Notes under the pieces: model-generated
What the model was told of the DNA's origin: nothing
The model's database searches: none
What the model saw: only the letters and a program-made list of their open reading frames with translations
In this document: positions 1-8,212 of the stretch, in pieces
Position numbering within the stretch: the stretch's first letter is position 1
Layout: each line of letters opens with the position of its first letter
Program-made: the position numbers and the translations under genes
Assembly (NCBI RefSeq): GCF_041321145.1
Contig: NZ_JBGGWA010000012.1
Coordinates: forward strand, 1 to 64,000
DNA from: Paraburkholderia sp041321145
GTDB taxonomy: Bacteria; Pseudomonadota; Gammaproteobacteria; Burkholderiales; Burkholderiaceae
Direction of reading: 5' to 3'
Length of the DNA stretch: 64,000 nt

Positions 1-41
1 GTGCGGATTCCCGTGTGAAAGTAGGTAATCGTCAGGCTCCC
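1..41 (+). rRNA. rrf: 5S ribosomal RNA, 3' end (partial)
   Basis: The first 41 bases match the conserved 3' part of betaproteobacterial 5S rRNA, including the GTGTGAAAGTAGGTAATCG stretch that closes the molecule. The 5' two thirds lie upstream of the window, so the window starts at the end of an rRNA operon on the plus strand. The exact 3' end is judged from the conserved terminal stem and could be off by a few bases. Confidence 0.9.
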
Positions 42-51
42 CTGCATGGCC

Positions 52-83
52 AGAAACCCCACCCCTCAAAGGTGGGGTTTCTG
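52..83 (+). terminator. rRNA operon terminator
   Basis: A perfect 12-bp inverted repeat (52-63 with 71-82) encloses a 7-base loop. Its left arm starts with A-rich and its right arm ends with T-rich sequence, so the hairpin has a GC core and a short U tract. It lies 10 bases after the 5S gene and is a Rho-independent terminator for the rRNA operon. Confidence 0.82.
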
Positions 84-256
84 CGTTTACGGCAGCCGGA
101 AGCTGTAACGAAAAAAATCCGGGCTGTAGCTTAGTCCGTAACGATGTAAAGCGCTAATCTGTCTGGCATGCGCGGCGTCCATAATCGGCCGCCCTCGTGA
201 GATAACAGCGGTCGCAGCGCGCAAGCGCACTCGGCGTCTCGTCGTGCATTTTTGCT

Positions 257-1258
257 TCAATGCGCAGCGACGTCCTCGTCTCCAAAACGGGTAGTACGAA
301 CAGGCGCCACACCATCTGCCGCATCAGTCTTGCCGACTTCCACAAGCAACGCCTCGTCGCGCGCAATCACCTTCGGCAGATGGGTACGCAAAAACTCGAC
401 CCACGTCCGCGTCTTCGCGTCAATGAACTTGCGTGACGGATACAGCGCATAAACGTTCGTCTTCTGCAGCGTATATTCGGGCAACACGCGGACTAGCGTC
501 CCATCACGCAATCCAGCGATTACCGCATAGAGCGGCACCATACCGATGCCCATTCCTTCGCGAATCGCGACGATCAGCGATTCCGCGATGTTCACGTGCA
601 CAGGTCCGTTCACTTCCATCATCTCGCTGCCATTGGGGCCGTCAAGCACCCATTCGTGGGGCGGAAACGCCGGCGTGTGCAAGATCAGACACTCGTGATG
701 CGCCAGGTCGCTCGGCTGTTGCGGCGCGCCATGCGCACGCACATAGGCAGGCGATGCACACAGGATGCTGAAAGTTGTGCCAAGCGGGAGCGACACGAGC
801 TCCGAATTGGGCAAAGTCGAGGCGGTGATCACCGCGACGTCGGCGCTGCCTTCGAATAGATCAGGCATGCGCTGCGACAACGTCAGCTCGACGGTCACTT
901 CGGGATAAAGCGCGCGGTAGCGCGAGATAGCCGGCAGCACGTAATGTTGGCCGATGCTGGCAAAGCTGTGCATGCGTAACGCGCCGTTAGGACGCTCGTG
1001 CGCGCAACTTGCTTCTTCTTCCGCCGTATCAACGTCCGCAAGGATCTGCTGACATCGCTTCAGGTAACGTTCGCCCGCTGTGGTGAGCGCGAGCCGCCGC
1101 GTCGAGCGGTTCAGCAAGCGCGTACGCAGATGAGCTTCCAGTTCCGAGACCGCGCGAGACATCGCGCCGGTCGTCGAATTGAGCGACTGCGCGGCGGCGG
1201 TGAAACTTCCGGCTTCGACCACGCGCACGAACACTCGCATATTTTGTAACGTATCCAT
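257..1258 (-). CDS. LysR family transcriptional regulator
   Basis: The 333-residue protein has an N-terminal winged helix-turn-helix (about residues 1-60, with the typical FTAAAQSLNSTTGAMSRAVSELE-like recognition region) followed by a periplasmic-binding-protein-like effector domain (about 90-295). It belongs to the large group of LysR regulators that control a divergent gene. The neighbour, transcribed away from it 199 bp later, is a FUSC-type exporter, an arrangement that resembles aaeR/aaeB; control of that exporter in response to an aromatic or organic acid is inferred. The last 30 or so residues are a non-conserved tail. The start at 1258 gives the standard MDTLQNMRVFVRVVE opening. Confidence 0.9.
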   Translation of the reverse strand: MDTLQNMRVFVRVVEAGSFTAAAQSLNSTTGAMSRAVSELEAHLRTRLLNRSTRRLALTTAGERYLKRCQQILADVDTAEEEASCAHERPNGALRMHSFASIGQHYVLPAISRYRALYPEVTVELTLSQRMPDLFEGSADVAVITASTLPNSELVSLPLGTTFSILCASPAYVRAHGAPQQPSDLAHHECLILHTPAFPPHEWVLDGPNGSEMMEVNGPVHVNIAESLIVAIREGMGIGMVPLYAVIAGLRDGTLVRVLPEYTLQKTNVYALYPSRKFIDAKTRTWVEFLRTHLPKVIARDEALLVEVGKTDAADGVAPVRTTRFGDEDVAAH

Positions 1259-1457
1259 CGATCCTTCTATTTCACGGCTGAAGCCATATTGTCCGCCTGT
1301 CCCGCACGCGCATTGTTGTTCGTTCTGGAAGGGACGTTCCGCGCCCGTCGTATTAATGCGCGCAACGCATGCTCCTACAATCGGCGCCTTGCCTGCCGGT
1401 GTGCGGAGAGTTCATCGGCGCTTCTGTCAGCGATAAGCGGGGACGCGTTGCATTCTG

Positions 1458-3623
1458 ATGAAACGCCAACATGCGATCAAACCGACGGCGGCTTCCCGCC
1501 AGCCGTGGAACGGTATGTTGCCAGCGCTCAGCGTGGCCATTCGCGACTGGGCCAACAGCGACGCTCTGATCTGGCTGCATCTGCTGAAAACCGTTACTGC
1601 GGGTCTCCTCGCACTGGGCATTGCGATGCTGCTGGATCTGCCGCAGCCGCGCATCGCGATGACGACAGTGTTTGTGCTGATGCAACCGTTCAGCGGCATG
1701 GTGCTCGCCAAGAGTTTCTACCGGATTCTCGGAACCGCCGTGGGCACGGTCGCGGCACTGGTACTCGGCGCGCTGTTCATCCAGCAGCGCGAGCTGTACA
1801 TGCTCGGCATGATCGGCTGGGTGAGCGCCTGTATCGCTGCAGCGGTCCGGTATCGGCATTTCAGATGGTATGGCTTTGTACTGGCGGGTTACACCGCCGC
1901 CCTGATCGGCGTTCCGAATGTCTCGGCGCCACACGACCTGTTTCTGGCGGCGCTCACGCGCGCGGCGGAAGTGGCGCTCGGCATTGTGTGCTCGAGCGCG
2001 GTGAGCGCGCTGATCGCACCCCAGCGTTCCAGCCTTGCATTGCGGCGTGCGCTACAAATTCGATATACAAATTTTACTGCCTTCGCCTCCGACGTGCTGG
2101 GCCATGGCATCGAGCGTGGCCGGTTCGAGCGGCGCTTCGCGGACCTCGTCGACGAGATCGTCGGTTTCGAAGCGACACGCGCGTTTGCCGCTTTCGAAGA
2201 TCCGGCCATGCGTTTGCGCAGCCAGCATCTGGGCCGGCTGAACGGCGAATTCATGGACGCGTGCGCGCGACTGCATGCACTGCATCAGCTGCTCAAGCGT
2301 CTGCGCGCCAATGGCCCGCGCTGGATGGTCGACGCCATCACCCCGTACTTCCACGAGCTATCGGCGCTGCTGGCGCCAAGCCGCGGCGGGAGCGTCACTG
2401 CATCGCACCTGGCAGCCCGTATGCGGCTCTTTCAGGCGAGCTTGCCACGACGTGTGCGCGAAACGAGACGGCCACTGGAAGCCGCGCCCGCTGAATCACT
2501 AGCGGACTTCGATACGGCCGCGGAATTGCTGTATCGGTTTGTCGACGAGTGGATCCGTTACTCGGAGACTTACGCGTCTTTGGCGCGGAGCAAGCCCGGA
2601 GGCCAGCAGCGCACCGTCGGCCGATACGTAAGTAAGACGAACGGCTTTGTCGTCGCGTTCACGTTCGCCAGATCGGCTGCGGTCATGGCGATAACCAGCT
2701 GGTTCTGGATTGCGACCGACTGGCCGAGCGGCGGTCTTGCGTTGATCGGCGCAGCGCTGGCCTGCGCATTGACATCCGCTGCGCCGAACGCGTCGAAGAT
2801 GGCCGTTCAGATGGCAGTTGGTGCAGTACTGGCGACCATGGCTGGCTACCTTTTCACCTGCTACGTGTATCCCATGATCGACGGCTTTCCCTTGCTTTGC
2901 GCGATGCTCGCCCCGGTGCTCGCATTCGGCGCGTTCATCGCGCAAAGCAAGCTCGCGGCGGGATATGGCATCGGCTTTTCGGTGTTCTTCTGCCTGCTCG
3001 CCGGGCCGGACAACGTCGTCACGTATTCCCCCGATCTGCTGATCAACAACGGCCTAGCGATCACGGCATCGCTACTGTTGGCGGCGATCGTTTTCGCGGT
3101 GGTTTTCCCTGCCGACATGCCGTGGCTCATCGAGAGAACCATGGGTGATTTGCGCGCGCAAGTCGTGTCCGCGTGCAAGGACGACCTGCCAGGGCTCAAT
3201 CAGCGCTTTCAGTCGAGCACACACGATCTGGCCTCGCAGTTGCGCATGCTGCTGACGCGCCGCTCCCGACGCCGCCGTGATGCCCTTCGCTGGATGCTTG
3301 CCACACTCGAAGTCGGTCACGCTGTGATCGATCTACGCAACGAAGCGGCTCGTGCCGACTACGCTGCAGTACTTCATCCACGCTGGAGCAGCAGCCTCAA
3401 GCATATCCGGGACGATCTCGCGCAGCTCTTCGCGCGGCCTGAAGCGCGTGGTCTCGAGCGGGCGCTCGTATCCGTGCGCTGTGCTACGTGGATAGCGCAG
3501 GACGTGCTGATAACCGTTTATGCCGACCGCAACAGGCGCCACGATCTGCAACGTATCCTGAGTTGCCTGCATTTCATTCGTACAGCGTTGCTCGACAAAG
3601 ACGCGCCTTTCAACGCGCGTTGA
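1458..3623 (+). CDS. FUSC family membrane transporter (aromatic acid exporter-like)
   Basis: This 721-residue inner membrane protein has the two-block organisation of FUSC proteins such as AaeB and YccS. A first hydrophobic block (about residues 40-190) and a second one (about 395-540) are each followed by a long soluble helical region. Family members drive efflux of hydroxylated aromatic acids together with a periplasmic adaptor and sometimes a small AaeX-type protein. Neither an adaptor (HlyD family) nor a DUF1656 gene is next to it, so it either works alone or uses partners elsewhere. The divergent LysR gene is the likely regulator. The substrate is not known. Confidence 0.85.
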   Translation: MKRQHAIKPTAASRQPWNGMLPALSVAIRDWANSDALIWLHLLKTVTAGLLALGIAMLLDLPQPRIAMTTVFVLMQPFSGMVLAKSFYRILGTAVGTVAALVLGALFIQQRELYMLGMIGWVSACIAAAVRYRHFRWYGFVLAGYTAALIGVPNVSAPHDLFLAALTRAAEVALGIVCSSAVSALIAPQRSSLALRRALQIRYTNFTAFASDVLGHGIERGRFERRFADLVDEIVGFEATRAFAAFEDPAMRLRSQHLGRLNGEFMDACARLHALHQLLKRLRANGPRWMVDAITPYFHELSALLAPSRGGSVTASHLAARMRLFQASLPRRVRETRRPLEAAPAESLADFDTAAELLYRFVDEWIRYSETYASLARSKPGGQQRTVGRYVSKTNGFVVAFTFARSAAVMAITSWFWIATDWPSGGLALIGAALACALTSAAPNASKMAVQMAVGAVLATMAGYLFTCYVYPMIDGFPLLCAMLAPVLAFGAFIAQSKLAAGYGIGFSVFFCLLAGPDNVVTYSPDLLINNGLAITASLLLAAIVFAVVFPADMPWLIERTMGDLRAQVVSACKDDLPGLNQRFQSSTHDLASQLRMLLTRRSRRRRDALRWMLATLEVGHAVIDLRNEAARADYAAVLHPRWSSSLKHIRDDLAQLFARPEARGLERALVSVRCATWIAQDVLITVYADRNRRHDLQRILSCLHFIRTALLDKDAPFNAR

Positions 3624-3791
3624 CCGATGCGCTTTGGATCGGCTGTTCGCCGCGATTCTTCTGCCAGATGGAAAGATCACTTCCGTTCCGCCCCGTTTAT
3701 CTGCGTGAGTGGCGGTCATATAGTTTCATCACTGCCACGCAGTCCCCCAAGGGGATTGCCGGAGCGTACCCGGTAAGTACTGGAGAACGAA

Positions 3792-4007
3792 ATGAAAGTG
3801 TTGAAGATTGCCCTGATTGCCTGCTCTTTGTTCGCTGCTGGCGCTCATGCACAAACGGCGCCGGTCGCCCCGAAGCAGCAGGTTGCGCAAGCGAATGGAC
3901 AGCTCGCCAACAGCGTCGCCGCGCAAGCGCGCGTCGCTGCACTGGCGGCCAAAGCCGAAGAGTGCGTCGGCCCTGTGAGCTTCTGCAATATCTACTTTGG
4001 CAGCTAA
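3792..4007 (+). CDS. Small secreted protein with a C-terminal Cys pair
   Basis: The gene encodes 71 residues with a clear signal peptide (KIALIACSLFAAGAHA, cleavage near residue 20) and a mature part of about 50 residues. The mature part is rich in Ala and Gln and ends in CVGPVSFCNIYFGS. The two cysteines six apart could form a disulfide loop after export. A good ribosome site (GGAG, 3781-3784) precedes the ATG. I do not recognise a named family. The gene stands alone, between the FUSC exporter and the CoA-transferase gene. Confidence 0.72.
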   Translation: MKVLKIALIACSLFAAGAHAQTAPVAPKQQVAQANGQLANSVAAQARVAALAAKAEECVGPVSFCNIYFGS

Positions 4008-4198
4008 ATAGCGCCACGCGTAACACCAGCAGTACCTGCACGACATGTCGCCGGACTTTTGCGTGCGACGAAATGCCTGGCTGCGAAGCCGTCCTAATGA
4101 GACGCCGCGGCTGGTGCGACAATCTGGCTACTGAGCGAAGCACACCACAGACGTGCGCACCGGTAGACTGGACTGGTGATATGGAGAGACTCAGTTTC

Positions 4199-5713
4199 AT
4201 GTATGAAGACCGGATTCGTTGTGCCGCGCTGCGCGGAAAAATCACTTCAGCCGCTGAGGCGGCGCTTCTGATTCAGGACGGCATGCGCGTCGGCGCCAGC
4301 GGCTTTACGCGCGCGGGCGACGCGAAAGCCGTCCCTGTCGCGCTTGCCGAGCGGGTGCGCCACGAAGGCAAGCCGCTGCAAATTACATTGATGACCGGCG
4401 CCTCGCTTGGTCATGATGTGGACCGCATGCTCACTGAGGCTCATGTATTGGCGCGCCGCTTGCCGTTTCAAGTGGACAAGACCCTGCGCGATGCGATCAA
4501 CCGTGGCGAGGTGATGTTCGTCGATCAGCACCTCTCCGAAACGGTCGAGATGCTGCGCGCGAATCAGCTTGGCAAACTCGACGTCGCCATTATCGAAGCC
4601 GCCGCGATCACCGAAACCGGCGGCATTGTGCCGACCACCTCGGTCGGCAATTCGGCCAGCTTCGCGATCCTCGCCGACAAGGTCATCGTCGAAATCAATC
4701 TTGCCCAGCCGCTCGCTCTGGAAGGGCTGCACGACATCTGGATTCCGGGCCGCAGACCGAACCGCGAACCGCTGCCGATCGTGCGTCCGCAAGACCGCGT
4801 TGGCACGCCGGCGATCGAGATCCCGTTCGAAAAAATCGCGGCGATCGTGATCACCGATAAGGCGGACAGCCCGTCCACCGTTCTGCCCGCGGATACCGAA
4901 ACCGAATTGATCGCCGGTCATCTGATTGAATTTTTCCAGCACGAGGTGTCGCGCGGGCGGATGTCCCGGCACTTGCCGCCGTTGCAGGCCGGCATCGGCA
5001 CGATTGCCAACGCGGTGTTGGCCGGTTTTGCCGACTCGCCTTTCGAAGCCTTCGAAATTTACTCAGAAGTACTGCAGGATTCCACCTTCGACCTGATGGA
5101 TGCCGGCAAGGTGACCTTTGCATCAGGTGCGTCGATCACGTTGTCGGCCGCGCGCCAGGTGCAGGTGTTCGGCGAACTCGAACGCTATCGCGATCGCCTG
5201 GTGTTGCGTCCGCAAGAGGTCAGCAACCATCCTGAGGTGATTCGCCGGCTCGGTCTGATCGCATTGAATACCGCGTTGGAGTTCGACATTTACGGTAACG
5301 TTAATTCCACGCACGTGGGCGGCACACACATGATGAACGGCATCGGCGGCTCGGGAGATTTCGCGCGTAATGCGTCATGCGCGATCTTTGCCACCAAGTC
5401 GATGGCCAAGGATGGCCGCATTTCGAGCGTCGTGCCGATGGTGCCGCACTGCGATCACAATGAACACGATGTGGACGTGGTCGTGACGGAACAGGGCCTC
5501 GCCGATCTGCGCGGCCTGGCGCCACGAGAACGCGCCACACTGATTGTCGAAAACTGCGCGCATCCGCTCTATCGCGATCTGCTTCGCGACTACTATCGGG
5601 ACGCCTTGCAATGGGGTGGGCAAACGCCGCATCGATTGGACCAGGCTTTCGCATGGCATACGCGGCTGCGTGATACCGGCTCGATGCTGCCGGCAGTGGA
5701 AGCGGGTCTTTAA
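4199..5713 (+). CDS. Acetyl-CoA hydrolase/transferase family protein (succinate CoA-transferase type)
   Basis: The 504-residue product belongs to class I CoA-transferases of the Ach1/AarC/Cat1 group, which move CoA between acetyl-CoA and succinate or related acids in the cytoplasm. The opening MYEDRIRCAALRGKITSAAE is the usual start of this family, as is the GGSGDFARNA glycine-rich loop. The glutamate in YSEVLQD (residue 290) lines up with the acyl-carrying active-site Glu. I placed the start at 4199 for family length; an in-frame ATG at 4181 would add six residues. The same frame stays open far upstream over the neighbouring genes, which is not coding. The gene appears monocistronic. Confidence 0.88.
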   Translation: MYEDRIRCAALRGKITSAAEAALLIQDGMRVGASGFTRAGDAKAVPVALAERVRHEGKPLQITLMTGASLGHDVDRMLTEAHVLARRLPFQVDKTLRDAINRGEVMFVDQHLSETVEMLRANQLGKLDVAIIEAAAITETGGIVPTTSVGNSASFAILADKVIVEINLAQPLALEGLHDIWIPGRRPNREPLPIVRPQDRVGTPAIEIPFEKIAAIVITDKADSPSTVLPADTETELIAGHLIEFFQHEVSRGRMSRHLPPLQAGIGTIANAVLAGFADSPFEAFEIYSEVLQDSTFDLMDAGKVTFASGASITLSAARQVQVFGELERYRDRLVLRPQEVSNHPEVIRRLGLIALNTALEFDIYGNVNSTHVGGTHMMNGIGGSGDFARNASCAIFATKSMAKDGRISSVVPMVPHCDHNEHDVDVVVTEQGLADLRGLAPRERATLIVENCAHPLYRDLLRDYYRDALQWGGQTPHRLDQAFAWHTRLRDTGSMLPAVEAGL

Positions 5714-5723
5714 GCAGTTAAGC

Positions 5724-5754
5724 CGGCGTCAGGCGGCATTCGCCTCTGACGCCG
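5724..5754. terminator. Hairpin between convergent genes, possible bidirectional terminator
   Basis: A 9-bp perfect stem (CGGCGTCAG, 5724-5732, with CTGACGCCG, 5746-5754), extended by an inner GGCG/CGCC, lies in the 62-bp gap between the converging CoA-transferase and GlsB-type genes. It lacks a T run on either strand, so termination is inferred from strength and position only. Confidence 0.5.
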
Positions 5755-5775
5755 TAAGGACATCAGGTGCTACGC

Positions 5776-6030
5776 TCAGGTACCACGCCGGATGAGCCGG
5801 ATAAGAAACAACAGAATGACCGCGCCGATCACGGCAGTGATGATCGAGCCGATCCAGCCGCCGCCCAGCGAGATATGCAGCACGCCGGCAAGCCAGCCGC
5901 CAATGAACGCGCCGACAATCCCGACGATGATGTCGACGATCAGGCCGAAGCCTCCGCCTTTGACAAGCACGCCAGCCAGCCAGCCGGCGATCGCGCCGAT
6001 GATGAGCCATGCAATGATGCCGTGTTCCAT
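5776..6030 (-). CDS. GlsB/YeaQ/YmgE family membrane protein (transglycosylase-associated)
   Basis: This 84-residue protein is almost entirely hydrophobic and glycine-rich, with three transmembrane segments. It carries the GWLAG and GxxGxxxGGWL patterns of the GlsB/YeaQ/YmgE family. Members sit in the inner membrane and are commonly induced by envelope or general stress; a biochemical function is not established. It starts at 6030 and is separated by 162 bp from the MgtC gene, which runs in the same direction but upstream of it. Confidence 0.9.
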   Translation of the reverse strand: MEHGIIAWLIIGAIAGWLAGVLVKGGGFGLIVDIIVGIVGAFIGGWLAGVLHISLGGGWIGSIITAVIGAVILLFLIRLIRRGT

Positions 6031-6192
6031 AATCGAGACTCCATGGTTGAGTGTGAAAAATTCACGGTGACAGAGCTTAGTCGAAGGTTATGGGACAGTC
6101 CATATTCAGGACGCGGAATTAACATTGTCTAAATCTATTGCCAGCTAAGTGTAGACGATGCGCGCGAATAGGGGGAACTTGCGCATGACGAC

Positions 6193-6900
6193 TCACTCCG
6201 GCGAGGGCTCCGCTTCTCTAGCTGTCCAACTCACGCTCGATACACTCTTTTCCATGCTAATGCGGCTTGCCATCTGTTCTAGCTTCGACTGATCTTTCGG
6301 ATGCAGCTTTAACGTCGCTGTCACGCGAATGCGTCCTGCATCGCCTTCGACGTCTTCGCTCGTGAGACTCTGGAACGACAGTGGCGTCGAATACATCGAG
6401 TTGGATACGGCGGTACGGATGTGAATCTCGTCAGCCTCCCTGCACACGATTGTCAGCACGTACTCACGCACCAGGTCGGCGTTCGAAACGGGCGTCGCGT
6501 TGATAGTACGGCTGACTTCACGCAGCACCGTATTGGTCAGCAGTACGACTGCGGTGCCGGCGAGCGCCGGGCCGTAATAGCCCGCACCGCACAGTACACC
6601 GACCGCCGCCGAGCACCATAAAGTCGCTGCGGTGTTGATCCCCTGAATGGAACCCTTGTCGCGCATGATCACACCGCCGCCGAGAAAGCCGACGCCGGAC
6701 ACGACATACGCGGCAATCTGCGTGATGCCGGCCGTGCCGTTGCCGGTCAGCACGCCGAGCGTAACGAACAGACACGCGCCGCTGGCGACCAGCGTGATGG
6801 TGCGTAGGCCGGCGCTGCGCTGGCGCATCTGCCGTTCGAGGCCGATCGCGACGCCGCAGGAGAAGGCGGCAAAGAGCCGCCAGACGAATTCAATTGTCAT
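6193..6900 (-). CDS. mgtC: MgtC/SapB family membrane protein
   Basis: The 235-residue protein has the MgtC layout: four to five N-terminal transmembrane segments with the conserved GLERQ and GGGVI(M)RD motifs, then a soluble C-terminal domain (about residues 145-225) of the ACT-like type. MgtC proteins help bacteria survive low magnesium and inhibit the F-type ATP synthase in Salmonella. The gene is preceded by an unusually long leader (about 330 bases) with a strong promoter, described separately. Transcription on the minus strand continues toward the GlsB-type gene 162 bp downstream. Confidence 0.9.
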   Translation of the reverse strand: MTIEFVWRLFAAFSCGVAIGLERQMRQRSAGLRTITLVASGACLFVTLGVLTGNGTAGITQIAAYVVSGVGFLGGGVIMRDKGSIQGINTAATLWCSAAVGVLCGAGYYGPALAGTAVVLLTNTVLREVSRTINATPVSNADLVREYVLTIVCREADEIHIRTAVSNSMYSTPLSFQSLTSEDVEGDAGRIRVTATLKLHPKDQSKLEQMASRISMEKSVSSVSWTAREAEPSPE

Positions 6901-7033
6901 CGATAAGAAAGGTTAGGGCGCGTATTCGCACAGTGTGAACCCCACGCGTGACAGTGGTGCGTTCCGGATGTGGAACGCGGCTGGGGTCAGGCGTGGCGAG
7001 GCACGCGAGCCAGGGCTCGCGACGCAAACTCAT
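6890..7033 (-). CDS. Possible leader peptide upstream of mgtC
   Basis: Inside the mgtC leader, an ATG at 7033 opens a 47-codon frame (MSLRREPWLACLATPDPSRV...) that ends at 6890, so its stop lies 11 bases inside mgtC. It carries five prolines, four of them within residues 15-23. Proline-containing leader peptides regulate mgtA/mgtC in Salmonella. Overlap with the mgtC start would allow translational coupling. No convincing ribosome site is visible, and chance is a real alternative. Confidence 0.25.
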   Translation of the reverse strand: MSLRREPWLACLATPDPSRVPHPERTTVTRGVHTVRIRALTFLIDDN

Positions 7034-7234
7034 GGAGCATGCGCAAGGCATCGAGCCATGCGGCGCTTCATTGGCAGTACGAGGGTATAGCGACGTGCAC
7101 CGTCAGGCCCGAAGGCAAGACGGCGACAGGAAAAAGGCTGGCGCGGAAATCTTGCCGATCAGGCGATCGGGCGGATCGAAGCTCGACTGGTACTACTGCT
7201 ACTGTCCAAGATCGTGATTCCGGTTAAATAAACT
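6901..7234 (-). promoter_or_regulatory. Long structured 5' leader of mgtC
   Basis: Between the predicted transcription start (near 7234) and the mgtC ATG lie about 330 bases with several inverted repeats. These are CCGTC/GACGG around 7100-7123, GCGAGCC/GGCTCGC at 7005-7020 and GCGTTCC/GGAACGC at 6959-6978. The last one is enclosed by a CCCC (6940-6943) and GGGG (6983-6986) pair. The sequence does not match the M-box or other riboswitches I know. A leader of this size before mgtC suggests control by RNA structure, translation of a leader peptide, or both. Confidence 0.5.
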
Positions 7235-7240
7235 GGGCGA

Positions 7241-7270
7241 ATTTTAGGCAGCTCTGTAAAGTTAAGTCAA
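7241..7270 (-). promoter_or_regulatory. Sigma-70 promoter of mgtC
   Basis: On the minus strand TTGACT (7270-7265) and TAAAAT (7246-7241) are separated by 18 bases, close to the sigma-70 consensus. Transcription would start near 7234. The 290 bp from 7271 to 7560 hold no gene that I can support and separate this promoter from the divergent secreted protein gene. Confidence 0.65.
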
Positions 7271-7560
7271 GCCGGGATGAAGGAGGGCGGCGGGATCCGT
7301 TTTCGCATGATCGAGGAAATTTCTGCGGCGCACTCGGAATTTTCATTGCATAAATACGGACTCCGAATGTTGACGGTGTTCATCCCGGAAAACACACTGT
7401 TGGCACACTTCGAAACACGTCGTGCTGTTTTGGCGCTCAATCCGCGTTTCACTCCTTACGGTTTCGCCCAGGCATTGTTCGGTTGTCCTTGCGCTATGCC
7501 AGGCGCATCCGATCCGCACGACATCATCTCTTTTCGCTGTTCACCCCAATTGAGGAATGT

Positions 7561-8085
7561 ATGAAAGATAAAGCTCTTGGCATCATTGCCGGCGCGTTGA
7601 TTGCTGCCGCTCCGCTCGTGTCGTTTGCCGCTGGTCTGCCCGCGCCGTTTGAAGGCAGCAGCACGCTCCAGGCAGATGGTGTCGTCAAGTACGTGGACCA
7701 GGCGAAACATTCGGTGACGGTACTCGATGCGCAGGGCGGCGAAGCTTCGTTCAATATCACCGATACGAGCAATCTGGCGCAGATCAAACAGGGCGGCAAG
7801 GTCCACATCCGCATGATGCGCACCGCCATGGTCAGCGTAACGCGTGGTGCTGACGGTCACGGCGCGGCTGCTCAGCCGGTGCAGCAGAACACGGTACAGA
7901 ACGTGGTTGCCGAAGTTCAGGCTGTCGACCACGCCTCGGGCATCATGGCCTTGAAGGGCCCGAATGGCGCGGTGTTTCATATCCAGGGTCGCGAGCCGGC
8001 AAAGGTGGCTAACGTGGCGCCGGGCATGCAAGTGTCGGTGGCATTTGCACCGCAAGTCAGCGTGGCTGTGGCTCCCGCGCAGTAA
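7561..8085 (+). CDS. Secreted hypothetical protein with two related beta-rich modules
   Basis: The product is 174 residues with a signal peptide (about residues 1-23, ending SFA-AG), so it is exported to the periplasm or envelope. The mature part appears to contain the same fold twice: about residues 37-90 (VVKYVDQAKHSVTVLD...) and 119-167 (VQAVDHASGIMALKG...). Each has the pattern V-x-x-VD, a Gly turn, F-x-I and a closing G-x-x-V. This resembles small beta-barrel domains, but I do not recognise a named family. The start at 7561 is preceded by GAGGA; the frame is open upstream but without a better start. Confidence 0.75.
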   Translation: MKDKALGIIAGALIAAAPLVSFAAGLPAPFEGSSTLQADGVVKYVDQAKHSVTVLDAQGGEASFNITDTSNLAQIKQGGKVHIRMMRTAMVSVTRGADGHGAAAQPVQQNTVQNVVAEVQAVDHASGIMALKGPNGAVFHIQGREPAKVANVAPGMQVSVAFAPQVSVAVAPAQ

Positions 8086-8119
8086 CGCAATTGAACTGAA
8101 GCGGCGCGTTAGCGCCAAG

Positions 8120-8155
8120 GCGCGGTCGTCCTGTCAGGATGTCCGCGCTTTTTTA
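8120..8155 (+). terminator. Rho-independent terminator
   Basis: GCGCGG (8120-8125) pairs with CCGCGC (8143-8148), with an inner TCC/GGA stem, and is followed directly by a run of six T. It ends the transcript of the secreted protein gene 35 bases after its stop codon. Confidence 0.8.
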
Positions 8156-8212
8156 CAGCTCAATCCAATATGACTTGGGACGCCGCTTGATTCGGCGCTC
8201 AATTTGATGCCC

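Noticed and set aside
3488..4198. Upstream extension of the CoA-transferase frame across the secreted-protein gene
   Set aside because: The extension would cover another good gene and adds residues unlike the family; the family start is at 4199.
6901..7234. M-box or other known magnesium or manganese riboswitch in the mgtC leader
   Set aside because: I could not find the conserved sequence blocks of the M-box or yybP-ykoY classes; it is kept as an unclassified leader.
7277..7564. Plus-strand open frame of 95 codons before the secreted two-module protein
   Set aside because: No family pattern, odd composition, and it overlaps the start of a gene with a signal peptide and its own ribosome site.
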